A stretch of DNA of 64,000 nucleotides from Gammaproteobacteria bacterium. GTDB taxonomy: Bacteria > Pseudomonadota > Gammaproteobacteria > Steroidobacterales > Woeseiaceae. Location of the stretch: NCBI GenBank assembly GCA_022600955.1, contig JAHZJK010000011.1, forward strand, positions 62,001 through 126,000, read 5' to 3'. This document shows positions 28,269 through 36,989 of the stretch, one piece after another. The position numbers were made by a program, and so were the translations under genes. A model generated the notes under the pieces. The model saw only the letters and a program-made list of their open reading frames with translations. It had not been told where the DNA came from and did not search any database. Within the stretch, counting starts at the first letter, position 1. Each line of letters starts with the position of its first letter.

Positions 28269-30368
28269 ATGAGTAACACCGCGTTAAAAGTCACTTTGGT
28301 GCTGTGCCTGTTCGGCGCCGCATGCGGCGAATCCGAACAACCCACTGCGGAGCAGAAACCCAAGATGCTGAAAATGCACGGCGATACCCGAACGGATAAA
28401 TACTACTGGTTGCGGGAGCGTGACAATCCTGACGTTATCAAGTTCCTCGAAGATGAGAATGAACATGCCGACACGGTGCTTGGCAAATCGTCTGGCCTGC
28501 AGGAACGACTCGTCAGGGAAATGGAGTCACGGATAGCACAGCAAGACGAATCGGCCCCGTATCGGTACGGCGACTATTTCTATTACTACCGTTATGAAGC
28601 GGGCCAGGAGTATCCGGTCTATTGCCGCCGCAAAGGCACGATGACAGCCGATGAAGAAGTCCTGCTCGACGTCAACGTGCTCGCCCGGGACCACGACTAC
28701 TTTTCCGTCTCCGGATTTACGATAAGCCCTGACCACAGCAAGATCGGCTACGGGGTCGACACGACCGGCCGGCGATTCTACGACCTGTACTTTGTCGACA
28801 TTGCGAGCGGTGAGCAGATCGGCGAACCCATACAGAACGTAACCCCGTACTTTGAGTTTGCGAATGACAACGACACCGTCTTTTACGTTCGCCAGGATCC
28901 ACAGACGCTCCGCTGGTACCAGGTCTATCGCAGAGAAACAGGCGAAAGCCTGGACACGCTTGTCTACCAGGAAGATGACGAGACCTTCAGTGTCTATCTC
29001 GACAAGTCGAATGCCGGGGCCTTTGTATTCGTCATCACCGAAAGCACGATATCCAGCGAAGTCCACTACCTCGCTGCTGATGACCCTGCTGCGGAACTAC
29101 AGTTGTTCTTGCCCAGGCGCGATCACCACGAATACAGTGTCAGCGATGCGGGCGACCGTTTCTATATTCTTAGTAACGCTGACGCTGAAAACTTCCAGTT
29201 ACTGGAAACTCCGCTTGGCGACACCCGTGAGTCGGCCTGGAAAACCGTTGTTGCTCATCGGGCCGACACACTTCTGAGTGATTTTGTTGCGCTGCAAGAC
29301 TTTGTGGCAATCGACTCGACGGCGCTTGGGCTCAATCAGATCGAGATTCTCGATCGCAGCACCGGCGAACGACACGCGATCAGTTTTTCCGAGGAGGCGT
29401 ACCAGGCAAGCAGCGGGGCGAATTACGAATACGCAACAACAACATTGCGCTACTACTACGAGTCTATGACGACACCCGACTCGGTGCTCGACTATGACAT
29501 ACCGAGTCGCAGCACAACGCTCATCAAGGAAAAACAGGTACTCGGTGATTTCGATCGCGACAACTATCATTCGGAGCGCCGTTTTGCGACCGCACGAGAT
29601 GGCACCAAAGTGCCGGTCTCGATCGTGTACCGCAAAGGCACCGTTATGGACGGTTCGAGTCCGTTGATGCAGTACGGCTATGGGTCGTACGGCTATTCAG
29701 TACACCCTTCTTTCAGCAGCAACCGTTTGAGCTTGCTGGATCGCGGCTTCATTTTCGCGATCGCGCATATTCGTGGTGGTTCGGAGATGGGACGTGATTG
29801 GTATTTCGATGGCCGCCAGCTAAAAAAGAAGAACACCTTCTACGACTTCATCGACGTTTCGAAATTTCTGATCGACGAAGGATACACATCGCCCGAACAC
29901 CTTTACGCTCGCGGCGGCAGCGCGGGCGGCTTACTCATGGGTGCAGTCATGAACATGGCACCCGAGTTGTACAACGGCATCACCTCGCGAGTACCCTTTG
30001 TCGACGTGGTCACCACAATGCTTGATGAGGATATTCCGCTTACGACCAGCGAGTACGACGAGTGGGGCAATCCGAATGTGAAAGAATTCTACGACTACAT
30101 GCTGTCGTACTCGCCCTATGATCAGGTCACTGCACAGGACTACCCGCACTTGCTGGTTACGACGGGCCTGCATGATTCACAAGTGCAGTATTGGGAACCA
30201 GCGAAATGGGTCGCGAAACTGCGCGAGCTAAAAACCGATGACAATCTGTTGCTCTTGAAAACGGACATGCAGGCTGGCCACAGCGGTAAAACGGGTCGCT
30301 TCCAGAGTCTCGAAGACGATGCGCTGTATTACGCGTTCTTTCTTGGTCTCGAAGGTATCACCGAATAG
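28269..30368 (+). CDS. Lipoprotein oligopeptidase, family S9A (oligopeptidase B-like)
   Basis: A 699-residue serine peptidase. The ATG at 28269 has GAGGAA eight bases upstream; an in-frame start at 28209 would overlap the dioxygenase gene. A lipobox at LFGAAC predicts a lipid-anchored export form. The beta-propeller domain (about 60-430) is followed by the alpha/beta-hydrolase domain with Ser551 in GGSAGGLLMG, Asp636 in GLHDSQVQYW and His671 in AGHSGKTGR. The DKYYWLRERDNPDV segment near residue 37 is typical of S9A enzymes. Membrane anchoring is unusual for oligopeptidase B. The stop overlaps that of the facing lrp-like gene by eleven bases. Confidence 0.9.
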   Translation: MSNTALKVTLVLCLFGAACGESEQPTAEQKPKMLKMHGDTRTDKYYWLRERDNPDVIKFLEDENEHADTVLGKSSGLQERLVREMESRIAQQDESAPYRYGDYFYYYRYEAGQEYPVYCRRKGTMTADEEVLLDVNVLARDHDYFSVSGFTISPDHSKIGYGVDTTGRRFYDLYFVDIASGEQIGEPIQNVTPYFEFANDNDTVFYVRQDPQTLRWYQVYRRETGESLDTLVYQEDDETFSVYLDKSNAGAFVFVITESTISSEVHYLAADDPAAELQLFLPRRDHHEYSVSDAGDRFYILSNADAENFQLLETPLGDTRESAWKTVVAHRADTLLSDFVALQDFVAIDSTALGLNQIEILDRSTGERHAISFSEEAYQASSGANYEYATTTLRYYYESMTTPDSVLDYDIPSRSTTLIKEKQVLGDFDRDNYHSERRFATARDGTKVPVSIVYRKGTVMDGSSPLMQYGYGSYGYSVHPSFSSNRLSLLDRGFIFAIAHIRGGSEMGRDWYFDGRQLKKKNTFYDFIDVSKFLIDEGYTSPEHLYARGGSAGGLLMGAVMNMAPELYNGITSRVPFVDVVTTMLDEDIPLTTSEYDEWGNPNVKEFYDYMLSYSPYDQVTAQDYPHLLVTTGLHDSQVQYWEPAKWVAKLRELKTDDNLLLLKTDMQAGHSGKTGRFQSLEDDALYYAFFLGLEGITE

Positions 30369-30828
30369 GCAAGGCCGTTGTATGTTTGATATCCGACAGG
30401 ACAATACTTGAGGTCACTTCCTGAATGCCGGGCAGTTGTGACAGCTTTTCAAAGAAGAACTGTTCGTATGCCTTGATATCCTCGGCAACTATACGCAGCA
30501 GAAAGTCGACGTTGCCCAGGACAACGTAACAGTCCATGACTTCCGGGTAACGTTTGACCTCTTCGGCAAAGCTCGACAGGTTGCTGCGGCCATGGGATGT
30601 CAATTTGACGTGCGCGAACACCATCGTCGTCAATCCAACTTTTTCGCGATCCAGAATCACAGGCTGGTCCCGGATCACACCATCCTCGCGCATGCGCTGG
30701 ATACGTCGCCAGCATGCTGACTGCGACAGGCCGATCCGTTCACCAATTGAGGTAGCATTGATAGCCGGATGGCTCTGCAGCAGATCGAGGATTTTACGAT
30801 CAGTCGAGTCAAGGGTAGCGCTCTGCAT
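30358..30828 (-). CDS. Lrp/AsnC-family transcriptional regulator
   Basis: A 156-residue regulator. The N-terminal winged helix contains ILDLLQSHPAINATSIGERI and SQSACWRRIQRMREDGVI (recognition helix, about 33-50). The C-terminal RAM domain with CYVVLGNVDFLLRIV should bind an amino acid and form oligomers. It diverges from the leucine-dehydrogenase-like gene and the branched-chain 2-oxoacid dehydrogenase genes, so it probably controls branched-chain amino acid breakdown and itself. Confidence 0.92.
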   Translation of the reverse strand: MQSATLDSTDRKILDLLQSHPAINATSIGERIGLSQSACWRRIQRMREDGVIRDQPVILDREKVGLTTMVFAHVKLTSHGRSNLSSFAEEVKRYPEVMDCYVVLGNVDFLLRIVAEDIKAYEQFFFEKLSQLPGIQEVTSSIVLSDIKHTTALPIR

Positions 30829-30960
30829 GATTTATGCTCTGAATATGTATAGATGCATTGATTATGCGCGTTTTTGCGCTTTGACAACAGCATTTGCAAG
30901 TATTATCGCCTTTAACCGCGATATATTAGTCTACGTATGCACGGCTCACAGGGGAGAGGC
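30829..30960. promoter_or_regulatory. Divergent promoter region of the lrp-like and leucine dehydrogenase genes
   Basis: TTGACA (30881-30886) and TATTAT (30901-30906) face the dehydrogenase gene, with only 14 bases between. On the other strand, TTGTCA (30882-30887) and CATAAT (30861-30866) are 15 bases apart. The two candidate -35 boxes overlap, and GCGC is repeated around TTTTT at 30866-30879. The weak spacings fit a promoter pair that needs a regulator such as the Lrp-like protein. Confidence 0.4.
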
Positions 30961-32013
30961 ATGAGCGTCTTTGATCACCCGGAATTCAACGACCACGAAG
31001 CGCTGCACTTCTTCAATGACGAGGCAACCGGCCTCAAGGCAATAATCGCCGTGCACTCGACGGCGCTCGGCCCTGCTGCTGGCGGCTGTCGCCGCTGGTC
31101 CTACGCCAGTGATGCTGAGGCGCTGACAGACGCGCTACGACTTTCCCGAGGTATGACTTACAAGAACGCGGTATCTGAACTGCCTTTCGGTGGCGGCAAA
31201 GCCGTGATGCTTGCAAGTGACGATGCGCCGAAATCGGCCGAGCTGTTTGCCGCCTTCGGGCGTGCTGTTGACTCACTGGGTGGAAGCTACATAACCGCGG
31301 AAGATGTCGGCTGTTCAGTTGACGACATGCGCGCTGTGCAGGATCAAACGCAATACGTTTCCGGGTTGCCACAAAGCGGACAGAACGCGGGCGGCGATCC
31401 GTCGCCGTGGACAGCGTTTGGGGTATTTCTTGGCATACAGGCGGCGGTAAAAGTGCGCCTCGGCAAGGATTCGCTCGACGGCCTCGCTGTCGCTGTACAA
31501 GGCGTTGGCCATGTTGGCGCCCATCTGTGCAAATTCCTTCATGAGGCTGGCGCGAGATTGCTGGTTGCCGACGTCAACGGCGACAATCTCAAAGCCGTGA
31601 GCTCAGCCTTGCCGGTCGAAGTAGTGGCACCCGCCGAAATTCTGTATGCGAATGTCGACGTCCTGGCACCTTGTGCACTTGGCAATATTCTTACTTCGGC
31701 GACGATTCCGAAGCTTAAGGCAACGGTAATCGCCGGCGCGGCCAACAACCAGCTTTCGACAGAAGGTGACGGGCGCAGACTAACCGAGCGCGAAATTCTT
31801 TACGCCCCTGACTACGTCATCAATGCCGGCGGTATTATCAGTGTCTCCCGGGAATACTACGGCGGCAGCTCCGAAGATGAAGTCCGTGCCGACATTGAAA
31901 AGATTCCACAAAGACTCGAGGCAATTTTCGCGGAGGCCGCTGAGACAGGTCGCCCAACCAATGAACTTGCTGACGAATACGCTCGCCGCCTGATCGCAGC
32001 GGGACGCAAATAA
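30961..32013 (+). CDS. Leucine/branched-chain amino acid dehydrogenase
   Basis: A 350-residue amino acid dehydrogenase that should deaminate leucine, valine or isoleucine to the 2-oxo acid with NAD. The catalytic lysines lie in SRGMTYKNAVSELPFGGGKA (about residues 62-81), and the Rossmann loop is VQGVGHVGAHL (about 179-189). The start at 30961 has AGGGGAG upstream and drops eight residues of a longer frame. It heads the operon of the branched-chain 2-oxoacid dehydrogenase genes, the next gene starting 13 bases downstream, which supports leucine-type rather than phenylalanine-type specificity. Confidence 0.92.
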   Translation: MSVFDHPEFNDHEALHFFNDEATGLKAIIAVHSTALGPAAGGCRRWSYASDAEALTDALRLSRGMTYKNAVSELPFGGGKAVMLASDDAPKSAELFAAFGRAVDSLGGSYITAEDVGCSVDDMRAVQDQTQYVSGLPQSGQNAGGDPSPWTAFGVFLGIQAAVKVRLGKDSLDGLAVAVQGVGHVGAHLCKFLHEAGARLLVADVNGDNLKAVSSALPVEVVAPAEILYANVDVLAPCALGNILTSATIPKLKATVIAGAANNQLSTEGDGRRLTEREILYAPDYVINAGGIISVSREYYGGSSEDEVRADIEKIPQRLEAIFAEAAETGRPTNELADEYARRLIAAGRK

Positions 32014-32026
32014 CAGGAACGATGGA

Positions 32027-33268
32027 ATGAACAGTAAATCTCGATTGCAGATTCCAAGGCCTACCGCCCGTCCTGGTGAAAAACCAGATTTCAGTTATCT
32101 CGATCTGTCACCTGCCGGTAGTATCGACAAGCCTCCTATCGATGCCCGAACGCGCGATATCGAACACCTTAGTGGCGGGCTTGTTCGGGTCCTCGACGAG
32201 GATCATTCGGCGAAAGGTGCATGGAATCCGAATTTCGACGCCAATCAACTGCAGGTCGGCCTGCGCTGGATGCTTTTGAACCGCGTCTTCGACGAACGCA
32301 TGTGGCAGATTCAGCGCCAGGGTCGTATCTCCTTCTATATGCAGGCGACCGGGGAAGAAGCCGTATCGATCGCTCAGGGTATGGCGCTTCGCCCTGGCGA
32401 CATGTGTTTTCCGTCTTACCGCAATCAGGGCCTGTTCATGTACCGCGGCGTGAAGCTCGTCGACATGATGTGTCAGTGCCTGTCGAATACCCGCGACATG
32501 TGCCAGGGCCGACAACTGCCGATCATGTATCACACTAAAACCGGCAACGTGTTTTCGGTATCCGGCAATCTCGGCACACAGTATCCACACGCGGTTGGCT
32601 GGGCGATGGCGTCTGCTATCAAGGGCGAAGATCATATTGCCGCATCCTGGGTCGGCGACGGTACGACTGCCGAAGCAGATTTCCATCACGCACTGACATT
32701 TGCTGCCGTATACCAGGCGCCCGTTATCCTGAATGTTGTCAACAACCAATGGGCGATCTCGACCTTCCAGGGAACCGCTGCCGGGCAACGACGCGCTTTT
32801 GCTGCTCGCGGGCTGGGTCTCGGCATTCCCGGAATCCGCGTCGACGGCAACGACTTCCTCGCAGTCTATTCGGCCTCTCTGTGGGCCGCCGATCGCGCGC
32901 GCCGCGGTGGTGGTCCGACGCTGATTGAATTGGTCACCTACCGTGGTGGACCGCACTCGACGAGCGACGATCCGAGCAAATACCGGCCGAAAGACGAATG
33001 GCTATCGTTCCCGTTGGGCGATCCCATCGAACGACTCAAGCAGCACATGATTGCGGAAGGGCACTGGTCGGATGCAAGGCACGAGAGCCTCGTTGACGAA
33101 CTTCGCACCGAGGTCACCGCCGCCTGGAAGGAAGCTCAAAAGCACGGCACGATGACTGAAGGCCCCTGGCTCGATCCTGCAACGATGTTTGACGACGTCT
33201 TTGCCGAGGCACCGAGAAACCTCGATTCGCAACGTCGTCGCATGCTCGAAGTAGAGAGGGGCGAGTAA
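32027..33268 (+). CDS. bkdA1: Branched-chain 2-oxoacid dehydrogenase E1 alpha subunit
   Basis: A 413-residue thiamine diphosphate enzyme subunit. The cofactor motif is GDGTTAEADFHHAL...NNQWAIS (about residues 208-242), and RGGPHSTSDDPSKYRPKDEW near 305 is the phosphorylation-loop region of this E1 type. An N-terminal extension of about 80 residues is typical of the branched-chain enzyme. With E1 beta and E2 it forms the complex that decarboxylates the products of the upstream dehydrogenase. Its stop TAA shares one base with the E1 beta ATG. Confidence 0.92.
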   Translation: MNSKSRLQIPRPTARPGEKPDFSYLDLSPAGSIDKPPIDARTRDIEHLSGGLVRVLDEDHSAKGAWNPNFDANQLQVGLRWMLLNRVFDERMWQIQRQGRISFYMQATGEEAVSIAQGMALRPGDMCFPSYRNQGLFMYRGVKLVDMMCQCLSNTRDMCQGRQLPIMYHTKTGNVFSVSGNLGTQYPHAVGWAMASAIKGEDHIAASWVGDGTTAEADFHHALTFAAVYQAPVILNVVNNQWAISTFQGTAAGQRRAFAARGLGLGIPGIRVDGNDFLAVYSASLWAADRARRGGGPTLIELVTYRGGPHSTSDDPSKYRPKDEWLSFPLGDPIERLKQHMIAEGHWSDARHESLVDELRTEVTAAWKEAQKHGTMTEGPWLDPATMFDDVFAEAPRNLDSQRRRMLEVERGE

Positions 33269-34284
33269 TGGCGCAGATGAATATGATCGAGGCCATCCGC
33301 TCGGCACATGACGTGATGATGGATCGCGACTCAAGCGTCGTGGTGCTTGGTGAAGACGTTGGCTACTTCGGTGGCGTGTTCCGCTGCACCGATGGTCTGC
33401 AAAGAAAGTACGGAGAGCACCGCGTTATTGATGCACCCATTTCCGAAGGCGGGATTATTGGTGCCGCGATCGGCATGGGCGTCAACGGCCTGCGACCAGT
33501 CGCTGAAATTCAGTTCGCCGACTACATCTATCCGGGTTTCGACCAGATCGTCAGTGAACTTGCTCGACTTCGCTATCGCTCAAGCGGCGACTTTTTCTCG
33601 CCGGTTACCATTCGAACTCCGTGTGGCGGCGGTATACGTGGCGGACAGACGCATTCGCAATCGCCAGAGGGTATCTTCACTCACGTCACGGGCATTAAGA
33701 CTGTCATGCCGTCGAACCCTTACGATGCAAAAGGCCTGCTGATTGCGGCGATCGAATCCGATGACCCGGTCGTCTTCTTCGAACCCAAACGCATCTACAA
33801 CGGTCCTTTCGACGGTGACCCCGAAAAACCGGCAGTATCATGGGGCTCGCACCCGAAAGGCGAAGTCCCTGAAGGCTATTACACAGTGCCACTCGGACAG
33901 GCAGAGATCGCTCGAGCGGGTGAAGAGCTCACCATTATTACTTACGGAACGCTGGTGCATGTTGCGATAGCAGCTGCAGAGGCAACTGGGGTTGACTGCG
34001 AAGTTGTCGACGTGCGCACCTTGTCGCCACTGGATGTTGCGACGCTGGCCGATTCAGTGAAGAAGACCGGGCGCTGCCTGATCGCCCACGAAGCAACCCG
34101 CTTCAGCGGTTACGGTGCCGAGCTCGCAGCGACTATACAAAAAGAGTGCTTCTATCAACTGGAGGCGCCTATCAGTCGCGTCGCCGGTTGGGATACACCC
34201 TATCCACATGCGTTCGAATGGCAATACTTCCCTGGGCTGAAACGCATGTCAGCCGGCATTCGCAGAGTCATGGAGGCAGAATGA
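33268..34284 (+). CDS. bkdA2: Branched-chain 2-oxoacid dehydrogenase E1 beta subunit
   Basis: A 338-residue partner of E1 alpha. Family segments are VLGEDVGYFGGVFRCTDGL, APISEGGIIGAAIGMG and HSQSPEGIFTHVTG; the glutamate in ISEGG contacts the thiamine ring. GAGAGGGGCGAG precedes the ATG. The C-terminal VAGWDTPYPHAFEWQYFP matches the branched-chain enzyme. The gene overlaps E1 alpha by one base and the E2 gene by four, so all three are probably translated in a coupled way. Confidence 0.92.
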   Translation: MAQMNMIEAIRSAHDVMMDRDSSVVVLGEDVGYFGGVFRCTDGLQRKYGEHRVIDAPISEGGIIGAAIGMGVNGLRPVAEIQFADYIYPGFDQIVSELARLRYRSSGDFFSPVTIRTPCGGGIRGGQTHSQSPEGIFTHVTGIKTVMPSNPYDAKGLLIAAIESDDPVVFFEPKRIYNGPFDGDPEKPAVSWGSHPKGEVPEGYYTVPLGQAEIARAGEELTIITYGTLVHVAIAAAEATGVDCEVVDVRTLSPLDVATLADSVKKTGRCLIAHEATRFSGYGAELAATIQKECFYQLEAPISRVAGWDTPYPHAFEWQYFPGLKRMSAGIRRVMEAE

Positions 34285-35528
34285 GCGAGCATATTTTCAA
34301 ACTGCCGGACCTCGGCGAAGGCACGGTCGAATCAGAGATCGGTGAATGGTTCATCAAAGTCGGTGAGTTCGTCGAGGAAGAAGCCCTCGTCGGCACGATG
34401 ATGACAGACAAGGCAGCCGTAGAGCTCGCTTCGCCCGTCAGCGGCACGGTCGTCAGACTCGCCGGTGAACCGGGCGACATTGTCGCCGTCGGCTCAGCCC
34501 TGGTCGTATTCGAGACTGACAAGGACGCACCCGCCGGGGAACCTCCCGCGGAAAGTGCGGCTCCGGCGGAGCAAGCTCCAGCCGCTGACCCGGCGCCGGC
34601 CAAGGTAGCGCCCGCCGCTGAGGAAATCTCGATACCCGAGGCTGCAACAACAGAAAGAACCCGCGTCATGACATCGCCAGCGATTCGCCGACGTGCGAAG
34701 GACGCCGGCATCGATTTGTCAGACGTACCCGGCAGCGGGCCGGGTGGCCGCATTCGACGTCGCGACTTCGATATGTATATGAAGGCGCAGGCAACGGGCG
34801 TTTCGATGGCGCGCGCTGCGACTCCCGCGACGGGCGTCAAGGAAATCAAGGTAATCGGCTTGCGGCGCATCATCGCTGAACGCATGACGCAAGCGAAGCA
34901 GGAAATTCCACACTTCGCCTATGTCGAGGAAATCGACATCACCGAGCTGGAAGCTCTGCGCAAGCACATGAATGGTAAGAAAGACGATCCGTCGCAACGC
35001 TTGACGATACTGCCGTTTCTTGGCCTCGCACTCATCAAGGCATTGAAAGAGTTTCCGCAGTGCAATTCAACCTATGACAAACAGCGCAATGTGTTGCTGC
35101 AACATGAAGCGGTTCACCTGGGCGTCGCTACACAAACACCTGACGGACTCAAAGTTCCTGTTATCAAGCACGCAGAGATTCGTGATATTGACGGGCTCTC
35201 GAGCGAGATCCGGCGAGTCTCCGCAGCCGCGCGCGACAACAGTGCGAAAAAAGCTGAGCTGAGTGGCTCAACAATCACAATCACCAGCCTCGGCAAACTG
35301 GGTGGAATCGCGTCCACACCCGTTATCAACCTGCCCGAAGTTGGCATTATCGGGGTCAACCGGGCGGTCGAACGACCCATGGTGTTCAATGGTCAGATCG
35401 CGGTGCGCCTGATGATGAACCTGTCGTCATCATTCGATCACCGTTTTGTCGATGGCTACGATGCCGCCGCAATGATTCAACGCATCAAGGAAATGCTGGA
35501 ACACCCGGCCACGATCTTCCTGCCGTAG
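34281..35528 (+). CDS. bkdB: Branched-chain 2-oxoacid dehydrogenase E2 (dihydrolipoyl acyltransferase)
   Basis: A 415-residue acyltransferase. A single lipoyl domain carries the lipoylation site in MTDKAAVE (Lys about 44). An alanine/proline-rich linker follows (about 80-115), then a subunit-binding domain at TSPAIRRRAKDAGI (about 133). The catalytic domain has SSSFDHRFVDGYDAA near the C-terminus with the active His. The ATG at 34281 overlaps the E1 beta stop; a longer in-frame start is inside E1 beta. No E3 (lipoamide dehydrogenase) follows, so that subunit must be encoded elsewhere. Confidence 0.93.
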   Translation: MSEHIFKLPDLGEGTVESEIGEWFIKVGEFVEEEALVGTMMTDKAAVELASPVSGTVVRLAGEPGDIVAVGSALVVFETDKDAPAGEPPAESAAPAEQAPAADPAPAKVAPAAEEISIPEAATTERTRVMTSPAIRRRAKDAGIDLSDVPGSGPGGRIRRRDFDMYMKAQATGVSMARAATPATGVKEIKVIGLRRIIAERMTQAKQEIPHFAYVEEIDITELEALRKHMNGKKDDPSQRLTILPFLGLALIKALKEFPQCNSTYDKQRNVLLQHEAVHLGVATQTPDGLKVPVIKHAEIRDIDGLSSEIRRVSAAARDNSAKKAELSGSTITITSLGKLGGIASTPVINLPEVGIIGVNRAVERPMVFNGQIAVRLMMNLSSSFDHRFVDGYDAAAMIQRIKEMLEHPATIFLP

Positions 35529-35534
35529 TATCAG

Positions 35535-36968
35535 TTACTCAGACAGCACTCGCCCCGGGTTGAGCGTATTCGCGGGGTCAAGACTGTGCTTTAGCGTGCG
35601 CATCAGTGCAATCTCTGCATCGCTGCGACTGCTCGGAAGCCATGTCAGTTTCTCAGTGCCAATACCATGTTCAGCTGACACCGACCCGCCGGACTGGCCG
35701 AGTGGCTCGTAGACACATTCGTCACTGCGTTGATGATTGTCCCCTGCTTCGTTCGGCGCCACGAAAAAATGCAGGTTGCCGTCCGCTATATGGCCGAGCG
35801 TATAGCACTCCCCGTTAGTCCAGGACTTGCTCACGCGGTGTTTAACTTGTGCAACGTACGACTCCATGTCGCGTATCGGCAGGCTGACGTCATACAGATA
35901 GACCGGAGCCGGCTTCAGCACAGCATCAAACTCTTCCCGAATATTCCAGATATCCCGGGTTTCCGCTTCTGACTTTGGTATGACCGCATCGCTGATCAAT
36001 TCGCGTTGCAACGCCTCCGTCAGAACCGCCTCGAAGCGCGCATCGTCGGCATCTGCATCACTGCCTTCTGCCTGGAAAACAACATAAAACGGATAGTCGC
36101 GCGCTAGCGGCGCACGGTGACCGCCAGCGTCGGTAACCGCCTGGTAGTAGTCGCCCCACATGAGTTCGAAAGCGCTGAGAGATCCTGCAAGTTGTTTCTG
36201 AACGAAGCCAAGGAAGGCCACTACGGCATCGAAATCCTGCATGGAAACCAGCGCATTCTGTCGACTGGCGGGCTGCGGGAATAATCGCAGCACGGCTTTC
36301 GTGACCACGCCAAGAGTCCCTTCTGTCCCTATGAAGAGTTGCTTGGTGTCGTAGCCGGCATTGTTCTTTAGCATGCGATTCATCGAAGCTACGACGGTGC
36401 CGTCGGCCATCACAGCTTCCAGCCCAAGCACGAGCGTACGCATCATGCCGTAACGCAGCACGTTGATGCCGCCCGCGTTGGTCGCAATATTGCCGCCGAT
36501 AGTGCAACTGCCTCGCGCGCCTAAATCGAGCGGGAATCGCAAGCCCTTTAGGGCGACTGCGTCCTGCACGTTTTGCAGGATTGCACCGGCCTCAACCGTC
36601 ACCGTCGCACCGACGGGATCAATCTCAATGACACGATTCATTTTTTCAAGTGACAACACGACGTCACTCGATACGGATTCTACAGCCGCAACGCAGTTGG
36701 TCAGTCCGCCATGCGTAATAACAGACTGCCCGACTTCATTGCAGGCTTTGAGAATCGCCGCGACCTCTTCTGTCGATGACGGCATGACAAGCGCCGTCGC
36801 CTGCATGGGAGTACTGTTCCAGTAGCTGGTCGCACGGGCTGCTATCTGCTCAGGACCGATCACGCGACTCTCGCCGACGATATCCTCTAATGTTCTGCTA
36901 ATCCCGTTCAAGTTCTTGTTTTTTATACCGCTACAATGCCTGTCGGTATACACTACCGCAGAAGTCAT
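35535..36968 (-). CDS. FAD-linked oxidase, D-2-hydroxyglutarate dehydrogenase-like
   Basis: About 477 residues with the GlcD/D2HGDH architecture. The FAD-binding part contains GARGSCTIGGNIATNAGG and NNAGYDTKQLFIGTEGTLG; the C-terminal part has the metal-site motifs HIADGNLHFF and SAEHGIGTEK. It should oxidise a D-2-hydroxy acid and pass electrons to a carrier. The first ATG is at 36968, but a TTG at 36911 or TTG at 36980 are also possible. It ends six bases from the facing E2 gene and diverges from dgcN with only 21 bases between ATG codons. A link to D-glutamate breakdown is suggested by position only. Confidence 0.85.
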   Translation of the reverse strand: MTSAVVYTDRHCSGIKNKNLNGISRTLEDIVGESRVIGPEQIAARATSYWNSTPMQATALVMPSSTEEVAAILKACNEVGQSVITHGGLTNCVAAVESVSSDVVLSLEKMNRVIEIDPVGATVTVEAGAILQNVQDAVALKGLRFPLDLGARGSCTIGGNIATNAGGINVLRYGMMRTLVLGLEAVMADGTVVASMNRMLKNNAGYDTKQLFIGTEGTLGVVTKAVLRLFPQPASRQNALVSMQDFDAVVAFLGFVQKQLAGSLSAFELMWGDYYQAVTDAGGHRAPLARDYPFYVVFQAEGSDADADDARFEAVLTEALQRELISDAVIPKSEAETRDIWNIREEFDAVLKPAPVYLYDVSLPIRDMESYVAQVKHRVSKSWTNGECYTLGHIADGNLHFFVAPNEAGDNHQRSDECVYEPLGQSGGSVSAEHGIGTEKLTWLPSSRSDAEIALMRTLKHSLDPANTLNPGRVLSE

Positions 36969-36989
36969 ACAACAGCACAAAAAAATTCA

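Noticed and set aside
27038-28363. Long minus-strand frame of 441 codons over the TauD-like gene
   Set aside because: It is antisense to a well-supported dioxygenase and has no recognisable motif.
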